Positions 47,037-55,669 of a stretch of 64,000 nucleotides of DNA are shown here, piece after piece. Numbering within the stretch: the first letter of the stretch is position 1; every line of letters begins with the position of its first letter. Source of the stretch: Thermasporomyces sp036564245. GTDB lineage: Bacteria; Actinomycetota; Actinomycetes; Propionibacteriales; Actinopolymorphaceae. A program made the position numbers and the translations under genes. The DNA is taken from positions 34,812-98,811 of the forward strand of contig DATCKU010000092.1 of the NCBI GenBank assembly GCA_036564245.1. Reading direction: 5' to 3'. Below the pieces are notes generated by a model. That model did no database searches. It saw only the letters and a program-made list of their open reading frames with translations, and was not told the DNA's origin.

Positions 47037-47062
47037 TGTGACACGTGTCGGCACGTGTCACA
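47037..47062. promoter_or_regulatory. Candidate operator: 11-bp perfect inverted repeat
   Basis: Arms TGTGACACGTG (47037-47047) and CACGTGTCACA (47052-47062) are perfect complements around a 4-base centre. Within it CACGTGTC occurs twice exactly 10 bp apart, one helical turn. It sits about 175 bp upstream of the glycosidase/phosphoesterase gene and 77 bp past the hydroxyacid dehydrogenase stop. No T run follows on either strand, so an operator is more likely than a terminator. Confidence 0.5.
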
Positions 47063-47138
47063 CCTCCGAAACCACGTAGGAGTACCTCGGCAGGCCGCCG
47101 TACTGGCGACGAAAGGCGTGCGGGTCTACGGCGTACGG

Positions 47139-48122
47139 TTACGCCGGCTGGGTCAGCACGTGGATCGGCTGGCCGGCGAGGTACGCGGCGATGGCCTCGA
47201 CCGCGCCCGCGTACCACGTCTCGTACGTCTGGCGGGTGACGAACCCGATGTGTGGTGTGAGCACGGTGTTGGGTGCGCGGAGCAACGGGTGGTCCGGCGG
47301 TAGCGGCTCATGGCTGTAGACGTCGAGCCCGGCACCTGCGAGCTGCCCGCTCGTGAGCGCGTCGACCAGCGCGGAGTCGTCGACGATCGGGCCGCGTGAG
47401 GTGTTGATGAGGTACGCCGTGGGCTTCATCAGGGCGAGCTCCGACCTCCCCACCAGGCCGCGGGTGCGGTCGCTCAGCACGAGGTGGATGCTCAGGAAGT
47501 CCGAACGAGCGAAGAGCTCGTCCTTCGTCACGTAGGTGGCGCCCTTGCTCGCGGCGACCTCGGCGGTGAGGTTCTGGCTCCAGGCGATCGTCTCCATCCC
47601 GAACGCCCTCGCCACCGGCACCATGGCGCTCCCGAGGCGCCCGAGGCCGAGCAACCCAAGCGTGCTTCGGGCGAGGTCGGTGCCGATGGTGTGCTGCCAG
47701 CGTCCTTGCCGCAGGGCCGCGTCCTCGGCTGGCAGGTGGCGTGCGACCGCGATGATGAGGCCCCAGGCGAGCTCCACCGTTCCGGGGGTGCCGCCCGGCG
47801 TGCCGCACACCGTCACGCCATGGTCTCGAGCAGCGGCGAGGTCGAGCGACGCGTTGCGCATGCCGGTGGTGACGAGCAGCTTCAGGCGCGGAAGCCGGGC
47901 GATGAGGGAACGCGGCATCGGTGTGCGCTCCCGCATGAGGACCACGACGTCGTACGGCTCGAGCCGTGCGACCAGCGCGTCGTGGTCGTCGAGATGGTCG
48001 TGGAAGAAGTCGACCCGCACCCGTTCGGGCAGGCTCTGCCAGTCGGCCAGCTGCTCTGCGACCTCCTGGTAGTCGTCGAGCACCGCCACCCTGGTTGTGG
48101 AGTCTGCGGTTGTGGCCGTCAC
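47139..48122 (-). CDS. D-2-hydroxyacid dehydrogenase
   Basis: 327 residues from GTG 48122, with GGGGGTG upstream. The NAD-binding LGLLGLGRLGSAMVPVARAF (about 146-165) and the catalytic trio INTSRGPIVD (Arg, about 235), the Glu around DVYSHEPLPPD (about 269) and TPHIGF (His, about 292) are all present. It belongs to the 2-hydroxyacid dehydrogenase family that reduces 2-keto acids such as glyoxylate, hydroxypyruvate or keto-aldonates. It follows the SMP-30 gene by 40 bp on the same strand, and a lactonase next to a 2-ketoacid reductase suggests aldonate breakdown. Confidence 0.9.
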   Translation of the reverse strand: MTATTADSTTRVAVLDDYQEVAEQLADWQSLPERVRVDFFHDHLDDHDALVARLEPYDVVVLMRERTPMPRSLIARLPRLKLLVTTGMRNASLDLAAARDHGVTVCGTPGGTPGTVELAWGLIIAVARHLPAEDAALRQGRWQHTIGTDLARSTLGLLGLGRLGSAMVPVARAFGMETIAWSQNLTAEVAASKGATYVTKDELFARSDFLSIHLVLSDRTRGLVGRSELALMKPTAYLINTSRGPIVDDSALVDALTSGQLAGAGLDVYSHEPLPPDHPLLRAPNTVLTPHIGFVTRQTYETWYAGAVEAIAAYLAGQPIHVLTQPA

Positions 48123-48162
48123 CAGCTACACCCCCGCTTCAAAGCCTGCGCAAGCACACGGC

Positions 48163-49023
48163 TCAACCCGCGTACGGAAGGACCGGGAGGCCGCGAACCC
48201 CCGGGGATATGGCGAAGACCGCGCCCGCCTCCGGCTGCTCGCCCTCCGGCAGGCCGTGCCGCGACGTGGTGATGTAGAGCTCGTCGAGGTCGGAGCCGCC
48301 GAACGTGCAGGCGGTCACCTGAGACACCGGCAGCTCCACCACGCCGTCGAGCCGGCCGTCGGGCGCGTAGCGGCGGACCGCGGAGCCGCCCCACATGGCC
48401 ACCCACAGGTAGCCCTCGGCGTCGACCGTCATCCCGTCGGGTCCGCCGTGCTCCGGCGGGATCGACACGACGGTGCGCCGGCTCTCGACGATGATCCCGC
48501 GAGCCGGGTCGTAGTCGAAGGCGTCGACCCGTTGGGTGGGCGTGTCGATGTAGTACGCCGTGCTGTGGTCAGGGGACCAGGCCAGGCCGTTGGAGATCGT
48601 GACGCCGGAGAACACCGTGTAGACCCGCTGGTCGGTATCGAGGAGGTAGACGGTGCCCGCGCCTGGAGTCGAGTCGTACGCCATCGAACCGCAGTAGAAG
48701 CGTCCCTGCGGATCGCAGCCGCCCTCGTTCATGCGGATGCCGGGATCCGTCCAGATGTCGCCGAGGCGATGGATCGCACCGTCGTCGGAGATCAGCACGA
48801 AGCCGCGCTCAGCAGCGGCCACCATGCCGCCACCCACGCGAGGCCGGAAAGCCGCGGCCACCTCACCGATGTGGAGCCGTGTCGCACCTCCGGTCGCGAG
48901 GTCGACGGTGATGATGTCACCGGCGAGCATGTCGACGAAGCGCAGCCCACCCCAGCCGGGATACCACACCGGACCCTCGCCGTGATGTGCGTACGGTTCA
49001 GTGACCTGCTCCAGATCGGCCAT
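48163..49023 (-). CDS. SMP-30/gluconolactonase family lactonase
   Basis: 286 residues from ATG 49023; an ATG at 49035 is in frame, but GGAGG sits 5 bases before 49023. The six-bladed propeller and metal site are seen: GEGPVWYPGWGGLRFVDM gives the Glu (about residue 16), SNGLAWSPDHSTAYYIDT the Asn and Asp (about 145), and GGPDGMTVDAEGYLWVAMWG the second Asp (about 196). Such enzymes open sugar 1,4- or 1,5-lactones with calcium or zinc. First of a two-gene operon with the hydroxyacid dehydrogenase, and divergent from the PhyH gene. Confidence 0.9.
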   Translation of the reverse strand: MADLEQVTEPYAHHGEGPVWYPGWGGLRFVDMLAGDIITVDLATGGATRLHIGEVAAAFRPRVGGGMVAAAERGFVLISDDGAIHRLGDIWTDPGIRMNEGGCDPQGRFYCGSMAYDSTPGAGTVYLLDTDQRVYTVFSGVTISNGLAWSPDHSTAYYIDTPTQRVDAFDYDPARGIIVESRRTVVSIPPEHGGPDGMTVDAEGYLWVAMWGGSAVRRYAPDGRLDGVVELPVSQVTACTFGGSDLDELYITTSRHGLPEGEQPEAGAVFAISPGVRGLPVLPYAG

Positions 49024-49070
49024 CGCATCCTCCATTCGCGGGCTGGGCGGTGCACCTCCTGTCGAGATGA

Positions 49071-49140
49071 TGCCTGATCACGCACCACTCAGCCAGTCAC
49101 CCCCCGGCGCGCATGTCGCCTGTGACGTCACGATCAGGCA
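49071..49140. promoter_or_regulatory. Nested dyads in divergent SMP-30/PhyH promoter region
   Basis: A 9-bp perfect inverted repeat, TGCCTGATC (49071-49079) and GATCAGGCA (49132-49140), flanks 52 bp. Next to the right arm is a perfect 10-bp palindrome GTGACGTCAC (49122-49131). The block lies between two divergent genes, 48 bp from one start and 119 bp from the other, where a shared regulator would bind. Confidence 0.4.
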
Positions 49141-49259
49141 GGTAGTGGCCATCTTCGTTCATGGCCGGTGCGAGAACACGCCGCGCATGCTGGAGGGGTT
49201 CGCCCAGGAGGCCGCGCGGTGATCCGCGGAACCCACGATCGAGCCGTCGAGGTGTTGCC

Positions 49260-50207
49260 ATGTCCGTGATCGAGTCGACCAGCGTGTCCGGTGCCGCAGC
49301 TCCGCATGCGCTGCAGACCCCAGCAGCGAACCGGACCCAGGTCGGGCTACATGAAACCATCTCCGACGCGCTGATCGAGCAGATCCGCGAGGACGGCTAC
49401 GGCGTGCTCGTCGACGCGCTGACTCCGGACGAGGTCGCGGAGATCAACGCCGATGTGGCACGGCTCTGCCGAGGTGAGCTCGGCGAGGTACACGGCGTGA
49501 CACCGGCATCACCGGACGAGTCCGACGAGGACGTGATGCGGAAGTATCTCTGTATCCATTTCCCCAACAAACTCTCCGAGGTCATCGCACGCTCGCTGCA
49601 TCACCCGCGGGTCGTCGAGGTCCTGACCAAGGTGATCGGGCCCAACGTCAAGTGCATGCAGTCGATGCTCTTCATGAAGGCCGAGGGCAAGCCAGGTCAG
49701 GCGTGGCATCAGGACGAGTTCTTCATTCCCACGCGGGACCGGTCGCTGACCGCGGCGTGGATCGCGCTGGACGACGCCACGATCGAGAACGGCTGCCTCT
49801 GGGTGCTGCCCGGATCCCACAAGCGAGGGGTCATCTACCCCGACCGGGAGCAGGACGACGAGCGGTTCGACTGCACGGTCGAGGCGTACGACTTCCCCCA
49901 TCGTGACGAGGACGCGGTGCCGGTCGAGATACCGGCCGGTGCTGTGGTGATATTCAACGGCTATCTCCTGCACCGCTCCTTGCCGAACACCGGCCGGCAT
50001 GGTTTCCGTCGCGCACTCGCCAACCACTACATGAGTGCCGAGTCACTGTTGCCGTGGCATCAGGTGCCGGAAGGCGTCCATGTCGCCAAATGGGACTGGC
50101 GCGACATCGTCCTGGTGACCGGCGAGGATCCGTATGCGTACAAGGGAACCATCGACGTGGCCCGTCCCAGTGTGCGGCCCGACAAGGAGAGTGGCTGCGA
50201 CCGCTGA
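49260..50207 (+). CDS. Phytanoyl-CoA dioxygenase (PhyH) family Fe/2-oxoglutarate enzyme
   Basis: 315 residues from ATG 49260, with GAGG 8 bases upstream. The double-stranded beta-helix metal site is visible: AWHQDEFFIPTRD (HxD, about residue 158) and NGYLLHRSLPNTGRHGFRRA (distal His and the Arg that holds 2-oxoglutarate, about 233). ENGCLWVLPGSHKRG is a family hallmark. Members hydroxylate small substrates. It is divergent from a lactonase/hydroxyacid dehydrogenase pair and may oxidise a related compound. Intact, cytoplasmic. Confidence 0.9.
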   Translation: MSVIESTSVSGAAAPHALQTPAANRTQVGLHETISDALIEQIREDGYGVLVDALTPDEVAEINADVARLCRGELGEVHGVTPASPDESDEDVMRKYLCIHFPNKLSEVIARSLHHPRVVEVLTKVIGPNVKCMQSMLFMKAEGKPGQAWHQDEFFIPTRDRSLTAAWIALDDATIENGCLWVLPGSHKRGVIYPDREQDDERFDCTVEAYDFPHRDEDAVPVEIPAGAVVIFNGYLLHRSLPNTGRHGFRRALANHYMSAESLLPWHQVPEGVHVAKWDWRDIVLVTGEDPYAYKGTIDVARPSVRPDKESGCDR

Positions 50208-50312
50208 CGCCATCGCCAATTCCCGTGCGCGACCCGATGTCCTCTGGTCGCGTCCCATTCTGCTGGCTTTCGAACCGGAGATTTCGCATTGTCAAACAAA
50301 CAACGTATTCCG

Positions 50313-50342
50313 TTGACAGCAATTTGGCTTGTGGGGTAGAAA
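50313..50342 (+). promoter_or_regulatory. Sigma-70-type promoter of the GDPD/Ugp-like operon
   Basis: TTGACA (50313-50318), an 18-bp spacer and TAGAAA (50337-50342) lie in an A/T-rich patch 58 bp before the GDPD start. This is a consensus -35 with a good -10 and is much better than chance for this GC-rich DNA. Confidence 0.6.
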
Positions 50343-50399
50343 ATCGATTCACCTCGATGAACGCCGCAGAGTGGCCCAGCTGGCGGGACGGTGTGACTG

Positions 50400-51629
50400 A
50401 TGGGACGGCTCGTATCTCGACCGTCGGCCTTCGACCGCGAGCCGCCACTGGTCATCGCGCACCGAGGAGCCTCTGGTGAAGCGCCGGAGAACACGCTTCA
50501 CGCCTGCGAATTGGCAATCGAGCAAGGCGCGGATGTCCTCGAGATCGACGTTCGCCGCACGGCCGATGGCGAGGTCGTGCTGTTCCACGACGAGGACCTG
50601 GTTCGTGCGACCAACGTGCGGCAGGTCTTTCCTGAACGTTCCCCTTGGTTGCTGAAAGACTTCACGCTCGCCGAGCTTCGGATGCTCGATGCGGGCTCGT
50701 GGAACGACCAGCGGTTCGCCGGCGCGCGCATCCCGACGCTCGACGAGATCCTCGAGCTGGCAGGCGATCGGGTCGGACTCCTGATCGAGATGAAGCAGCC
50801 CAGCCGCGATCCAGGTCTAGCTCCCGCCGTGGCCGCGAAGCTGGAGGGGAGAGACCGGGACAACGTCGTAGTGGCGTCGATCGACCGGGAGCACGCCGTG
50901 CAGTACGCGTGCCAGAATCCCGGCGCGCCCGTCGCTGCGTTGACGGTGCGTCCTGACACGGCGCTGGTCGAGCTTGGACGACTGGCCGAGGTCGTGGCGT
51001 TCATCGGCACTGGCCTGGGGGAATTCCCGCTTCATCTGGTGGAAAGGGTTCACGCGCTCGGTATCGGCGTGCTGACCAACAGCAGCACAGCCAGCGAGGT
51101 GCGCACGATGGCCGAGCGTGGCCTCGACGGCGTGATCACCGACTATCCCGGCCGCATGGCGCGGGCGTTGCGCTCCGATCGCTCGAGCTCGGTGTGGATC
51201 GAGGCCGAGTCGTTGCTGGACCGGGCTCGCGCGACCTGTCCCGTGGTCGTGCAAGCCAACCATGGGATGAATGGCGGCAAGTGGTCGAACGACGCGCAGC
51301 TCCTGATGGAGGCCACGGGTCCGAACGAGACTCTCGAGCTTCCGTTCGACATCGACGGCGATGGAGAGTGGGAGCTCGCACTCGTCGTGAGCGGAAGCCG
51401 GCACGGAGGCGTTTACGAGATCTCGGTCGACGACGAGCCGCTGGGACGCCCCTTCGACAGCTATCGGGCGTCGGTCGCGCGACACACACTGAGGTGGTAC
51501 GACCGCGTGCTTGGCAAAGGCAGGCACGTGCTTCGATTGCGTACGACAGGACGCCATCGGCAGTCGGCCGGCTTCACGCTGGGGATCGACGTCATCGAGC
51601 TCGTCCGTAAGACGCGGAGACTGGTATGA
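50400..51629 (+). CDS. Glycerophosphodiester phosphodiesterase with C-terminal carbohydrate-binding-like domain
   Basis: 409 residues. The GDPD barrel (about 15-265) opens with VIAHRGASGEAPENTLHACE, giving the catalytic His and metal Glu, then LEIDVRRTADGEVVLFHDED with Glu, Asp and the second His, and later LLIEMKQPS. It splits glycerophosphodiesters to glycerol-3-phosphate and an alcohol. From about 270 an extra 135-residue beta-rich module follows (VWIEAESLLDRARAT, then NGGKWSNDAQLLMEATG and GDGEWELALVVSGSRHGGVY), which resembles CBM6/35-like domains. No signal peptide is seen. Its stop overlaps the permease start (ATGA), so it is part of the transport operon, as in ugp systems where GDPD (UgpQ) is linked to uptake. 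Confidence 0.9.
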   Translation: MGRLVSRPSAFDREPPLVIAHRGASGEAPENTLHACELAIEQGADVLEIDVRRTADGEVVLFHDEDLVRATNVRQVFPERSPWLLKDFTLAELRMLDAGSWNDQRFAGARIPTLDEILELAGDRVGLLIEMKQPSRDPGLAPAVAAKLEGRDRDNVVVASIDREHAVQYACQNPGAPVAALTVRPDTALVELGRLAEVVAFIGTGLGEFPLHLVERVHALGIGVLTNSSTASEVRTMAERGLDGVITDYPGRMARALRSDRSSSVWIEAESLLDRARATCPVVVQANHGMNGGKWSNDAQLLMEATGPNETLELPFDIDGDGEWELALVVSGSRHGGVYEISVDDEPLGRPFDSYRASVARHTLRWYDRVLGKGRHVLRLRTTGRHRQSAGFTLGIDVIELVRKTRRLV

Positions 51630-52570
51630 CCGAGCAGGTCATCGCTCGGGCCACGGGCTCGACGGTGTCGAATCGCGATGAGCGTAGGCGACGCCGCCGC
51701 AACCTGCGGCCCTACCTGCTGTTCGTGCTCTTCGTCGGTCCCAACTTCACGCTGCTCGGCGTCTTCACGTACTGGCCGCTCGTCTACCAGCTCTACCTCA
51801 GCTTGACCGACTGGGACATGCTCTCGCCGGCCAAGGAGTTCGTCGGCCTGGCCAACTACATCACGATGCTCACCGATCCACGGTTTCTCGGTGTTCTCGG
51901 GAACACCGTGTACTTCGCGTTCGGTGTCGTCGGCGGGAGCGTCGTCCTCGGACTGGGCCTTGCCATGCTGCTGAACCAGAAGCTCAGGGGGCGAAACCTG
52001 GTTCGCACGGCGGTGTTCGCGCCGGTCGTGCTCAGCGGTGCCGCCGTGGCGCTGCTGTGGGCCTACATCTTCGACCCGAACTACGGACTGTTGCGTCCAG
52101 TGCTCTCGGCGGTCGGGCTGTCGTCTCCTGACTGGATCAACGATCCCGACTGGGCCATGCCGGCGGTCATCATCGTCTATCTGTGGAAGCACATCGGCCT
52201 CAACACGGTCATCTTTCTCGCCGGCCTGCAGAGCCTTCCGGCCGAGCTCTACGACGCGGCCAAGGTCGACGGTGCCGGTCCGTTCAGGTGCTTCTGGCGT
52301 CTCACGCTGCCGTTGCTGTCGCCGGTCACGTTCTTCGTGCTCATCACGACCGTCATCTTCTCGTTCCAGGCCTTCGACATCGTCGCGGTGCTGACGGCCG
52401 GTGGTCCGGCGTCGGCGACGACGACGCTGGCGTGGTACGTCTACCAGGAAGGATTCGTGACCTTCCGGACCGGGTTCGCCGCCGCCGGCGCGACGATGCT
52501 CTTCGTGGCTCTGCTGCTCGCGACCCTCATGCAGGTTCGCTACGTGGGGAGGAGAGTCCACTACCGATGA
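51626..52570 (+). CDS. ABC sugar-type permease 1 (UgpA/MalF-like)
   Basis: 314 residues, six membrane helices. The first is FVLFVGPNFTLLGVFTYWPL and the MalF-type periplasmic loop SLTDWDMLSPAKEFVGLANY follows. The EAA loop AAKVDGAGPFRCFWRLTLPL (about 211-230) would dock an ATPase. ATGA overlaps at both ends couple it to the GDPD and the second permease. Binding-protein-dependent uptake; the linked phosphodiesterase suggests glycerol-3-phosphate or glycerophosphodiesters as cargo, but sugars cannot be excluded. Confidence 0.92.
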   Translation: MTEQVIARATGSTVSNRDERRRRRRNLRPYLLFVLFVGPNFTLLGVFTYWPLVYQLYLSLTDWDMLSPAKEFVGLANYITMLTDPRFLGVLGNTVYFAFGVVGGSVVLGLGLAMLLNQKLRGRNLVRTAVFAPVVLSGAAVALLWAYIFDPNYGLLRPVLSAVGLSSPDWINDPDWAMPAVIIVYLWKHIGLNTVIFLAGLQSLPAELYDAAKVDGAGPFRCFWRLTLPLLSPVTFFVLITTVIFSFQAFDIVAVLTAGGPASATTTLAWYVYQEGFVTFRTGFAAAGATMLFVALLLATLMQVRYVGRRVHYR

Positions 52571-53481
52571 CGCATCGTGCCGCGCGGCATCTCGTCCCGC
52601 GCGACCCCGCGGCCCGACGCCAGACCGGCGGCGGACCTACCCGGTCGCGAGCTGTGTCGGCACGCGGCGCGGCGCGAGTCTTCACGTTGTACGTGCTGCT
52701 CGCGATCGTGGCGGTGATCTTCGTCTTCCCGTTGTACTGGCTTGCGTCGTCGTCGTTCAAGGAGCTGGAGGACATCTACACGTATCCGCCGGTGCTCCTG
52801 CCAAAGCACCCGACGCTCGCCAACTATCCGGCCGCCTGGGGTGCCGCGCCGTTCGGCAACTTCTACGTCAACTCGGTCGTCACGACGCTGGCCGGTACGG
52901 GGCTCGAGCTGGTCAACGCGGTCTTCGTGGCGTACGCCTTCGTCTTCCTCCCCTTTCCGGGGAAGCAGGTGCTCTTCACGATCCTGCTTGCCTCGTTGAT
53001 GGTGCCGATCTACGTCACGATCCTTCCCAACTACCTGACCGTGGCGAGCCTCGGGTGGCTCAACACCTACGAGGGCATCGTGATCCCGAGTGCGGCGGTG
53101 GCGTTTGGTGCGTTCCTCTTGCGGCAGCACATGTTGACCCTGCCGAAGGAGGTCATCGAGGCGGCCACGCTGGACGGTGCGGGACACCTTCGGATGCTGT
53201 GGCACGTCGTCTTGCCGCTCTCGCGACCGATGGTCGTGACGTTCGGGCTGATCTCGTTGGTCGGGAAGTGGAACGACTTTCTCTGGCCGCTCATCGTCAC
53301 CAACACGGACCGGATGCGAACGCTCCCCGTCGGCATCAGCTTCCTCTTCCGCGAGGAAGGCGTGCTCGACTGGGGTCTGATCATGGCGGGAACGGTCTTC
53401 GTCGTGCTGCCCATCTTGCTCATCTACCTCGCTGGGCAGCGTCACATCGTCGCCGGCCTCAGCCAGGGAGCCATCAAGTAA
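52567..53481 (+). CDS. ABC sugar-type permease 2 (UgpE/MalG-like)
   Basis: 304 residues, six membrane helices after a basic 35-residue tail. FVFPLYWLASSSFKELEDIY and the EAA loop AATLDGAGHLRMLWHVVLPL (about 197-216) are characteristic of the MalG class. Starts within the stop of permease 1 (ATGA). The operon lacks an ATPase gene, as is usual where a shared MsiK-like ATPase serves many importers in actinomycetes. Confidence 0.92.
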   Translation: MTHRAARHLVPRDPAARRQTGGGPTRSRAVSARGAARVFTLYVLLAIVAVIFVFPLYWLASSSFKELEDIYTYPPVLLPKHPTLANYPAAWGAAPFGNFYVNSVVTTLAGTGLELVNAVFVAYAFVFLPFPGKQVLFTILLASLMVPIYVTILPNYLTVASLGWLNTYEGIVIPSAAVAFGAFLLRQHMLTLPKEVIEAATLDGAGHLRMLWHVVLPLSRPMVVTFGLISLVGKWNDFLWPLIVTNTDRMRTLPVGISFLFREEGVLDWGLIMAGTVFVVLPILLIYLAGQRHIVAGLSQGAIK

Positions 53482-53509
53482 CGAGCAAGCCCCATGGAGG
53501 TGAAGCGAA

Positions 53510-54838
53510 ATGTCTGGGCACAAGGGAGTCGGTCGGCGGGCGTTCCTGTCACTCTGCGCGGGTCTGGGCACACTCGCGGCGGCTGGCTGCCGTGGCAACG
53601 TCGCCCAGCCGGGGTCCGGCCCGGTACCCAAAGGTGCCGAGGGCAAGGTGCGAATCGTGTGCTGGTCGGCATTCGCCGAGGCGACTGGCAAGGTGCTGCA
53701 AGACCTCGCCGATTCGTTCAACACGTCGCAGGACGAGATCTTCGTCGAGATCCAGTACCAGGGCTCGTACGACGAGACCGCCCAGAAGCTTGCGACCACG
53801 CTGCAGGCCAGGCAGGTGCCGGACATCGTCAACTTCTCCGACCTCACGTGGTACCGGTTCTATTTCAGCAACCACCTCGAGCCGTTGAGCGGCTACTTCG
53901 ACTCGAGCTTTGCGCCGTCGGTCTACGTCGACGAGTTCATCGAAGAAGGACGGGCACAAGGGGAGATCTGGTGGTTGTCGTTTGCGCGGAGCACGCCGAT
54001 CTTCGTCTACAACAAGGACATGTTCAGCCAGGCTGGGCTGCCGGACCGCGGGCCGGAGACGTGGTCCGAGCTTCGTGAGTGGGGCCCGGCGCTGCAGGGA
54101 CTGGAGGCGACGCCGGTCGTTCACACGTATCACACGGCGCCGTTCAACGCGTGGTACTTCCAGGGGACGGCGTGGCAGTGGGGAGGCGCGTTGTCGGACG
54201 GCTGGGAGGTCGTGATCGACGAGCCGCCAGTGGTCGAGGCCGGCGAGTGGATCCGCCGGTTCATCCACCAGGACAAGATGGCGGTAGCCAAGCAGGATCC
54301 TGGCGCGGAGTTCATCAACGGGCTGACCGCGACCGCGATGTCGAGCACTGGCGCGCTCGGCGGGTTCAGCGAGGCGGCGAAGTTCGAGGTCGGCGCGGCG
54401 ATGCTGCCGGCCGAGAAGGAGTTCGGGTGCCCGACCGGCGGCTCGGGCTTCTCCGTCCTGGCGGCGGCTCCAGACGAGCGGAAGCAGGCCGCGTTCGAGT
54501 TCTTGAAGTTTCTCGCCCAACCTGACCAGGCAGTCGAATGGGCCAGGCGAACCGGCTATCTGCCCGTCACGAAGGAGGCGGCCCAGTCCGAGGCCATGCG
54601 GAAGCACTTCGCGGAGAACCCTGCCTTCGAGGTGGCCGTGAAGCAGATCGAGAAGGCGCGCATCCCCGACCCCGCCCGGCTCGTCTTCCCCAACTCGAAT
54701 GCCACGATCGGCGCCGGCCTGGACCGAATCTTCACGAAGAACGAGCCTGCCCAACCGGCTCTCGCAGACGTCGCGCGGCAGCTCGAGCAGGATCGGGACA
54801 CGCTGCCCGACGACGCGCAGGACATGCTCGAGAAGTGA
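53510..54838 (+). CDS. ABC solute-binding lipoprotein, family 1 (UgpB-like)
   Basis: 442 residues. GGAGG is 9 bases upstream. GRRAFLSLCAGLGTLAAAGC is a Tat signal ending in a lipobox Cys (about residue 27). The mature part follows the UgpB pattern: CWSAFAEATGKVLQDLADSF, SSTGALGGFSEAA, then FGCPTGGSGFSVL, and LAQPDQAVEWARRTGYLPVT near the end, a block conserved in glycerol-3-phosphate-binding proteins (WxxxTGYLPV). Last gene of the GDPD-permease-permease-SBP operon. The UgpB-like end supports a glycerol-phosphate ligand. Confidence 0.9.
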   Translation: MSGHKGVGRRAFLSLCAGLGTLAAAGCRGNVAQPGSGPVPKGAEGKVRIVCWSAFAEATGKVLQDLADSFNTSQDEIFVEIQYQGSYDETAQKLATTLQARQVPDIVNFSDLTWYRFYFSNHLEPLSGYFDSSFAPSVYVDEFIEEGRAQGEIWWLSFARSTPIFVYNKDMFSQAGLPDRGPETWSELREWGPALQGLEATPVVHTYHTAPFNAWYFQGTAWQWGGALSDGWEVVIDEPPVVEAGEWIRRFIHQDKMAVAKQDPGAEFINGLTATAMSSTGALGGFSEAAKFEVGAAMLPAEKEFGCPTGGSGFSVLAAAPDERKQAAFEFLKFLAQPDQAVEWARRTGYLPVTKEAAQSEAMRKHFAENPAFEVAVKQIEKARIPDPARLVFPNSNATIGAGLDRIFTKNEPAQPALADVARQLEQDRDTLPDDAQDMLEK

Positions 54839-54978
54839 TGACTCGGCTCCGATACGTTGTCCCCAACCCGTGAGCGGGTCGGGACCAGCATGCCGTATGA
54901 TCTCGTCTCCTCGATTGTGTGATGAGGCCACAAGGCCTCGGAGAAGTACACGTTCCGTCTTGCGAACCGGAGGAATAG

Positions 54979-55416
54979 GTGTACCTGTCGCTAGCGACCA
55001 TGCCGCCTCAGACGCCGACTCCGATGGGGCCACCGGCTGGGCTTCTCGCCGTCATGAGCCTCATCTGGTTGGCGGTCATCGTCTTGGTGATCGTGTCGAA
55101 CTGGCGGGTCTTCACCAAGGCGGGCCAGCCCGGCTGGGCGTGCCTGATCCCGTTCTACAACATCTATGTGATGCTGAAGATTGTCGGTCGTCCTGGGTGG
55201 TGGCTGGTCCTCTGCCTGATCCCGTTCGTCAACCTCGTGGTGGCGATCATCTTGACGCTGGATCTGGCGAGGTCGTTCGGGAAGAGCGCCGTGTTCGGCT
55301 TCTTCGGGCTCTTCCTGTTCGGCATCATCGGGTGGCCGATCCTCGCGTTCGGTAGCGCCCGGTACGTCGGGCCGGCTGCAGGAGGCCAGGGGAACCCGGT
55401 TCCGGCCACCGCCTGA
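54979..55416 (+). CDS. DUF5684 membrane protein
   Basis: 145 residues from GTG 54979, with GGAGG upstream. Three to four hydrophobic helices: AVMSLIWLAVIVLVIVSNW, the WWLVLCLIPFVNLVVAIILT region and VFGFFGLFLFGIIGWPILAF. KAGQPGWACLIPFYNIYVML is the signature of DUF5684, a family of small signal-peptidase-like membrane proteins of unknown function, often called 'large exoprotein' by mistake. A stand-alone gene ended by a strong inverted repeat. Confidence 0.88.
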   Translation: MYLSLATMPPQTPTPMGPPAGLLAVMSLIWLAVIVLVIVSNWRVFTKAGQPGWACLIPFYNIYVMLKIVGRPGWWLVLCLIPFVNLVVAIILTLDLARSFGKSAVFGFFGLFLFGIIGWPILAFGSARYVGPAAGGQGNPVPATA

Positions 55417-55460
55417 GGTATCCGGCGAAGCGATCGATCAGCGAGTTCGCAGCCAAGCTC

Positions 55461-55519
55461 CAAGGTCTGCGCCGGCACATGTCGCGCCCTCGGGGGCCGA
55501 CGAACCGGCGCAGACCTTG
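55461..55519. terminator. Strong hairpin, probable terminator
   Basis: Two perfect 15-bp arms, CAAGGTCTGCGCCGG (55461-55475) and CCGGCGCAGACCTTG (55505-55519), enclose a 29-base loop with a further small GC hairpin (GCCC/GGGC). It lies 44 bp after the DUF5684 stop and before the kinase. No T run, which is usual in actinomycetes. Confidence 0.65.
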
Positions 55520-55669
55520 TGCTGTCTGGACTCTCTCCACCCGAGCGGGTGTGGCGTCCGGTCGTGAGTCAGGCGGGCGCCCTGCGGTTCGTGGGACCAC
55601 TTATGGTGGGGAGGGGCCACGATCCAAGCCGCGACGAGTCATGGATGCCGTGCATCCAGGGGGACTGTG

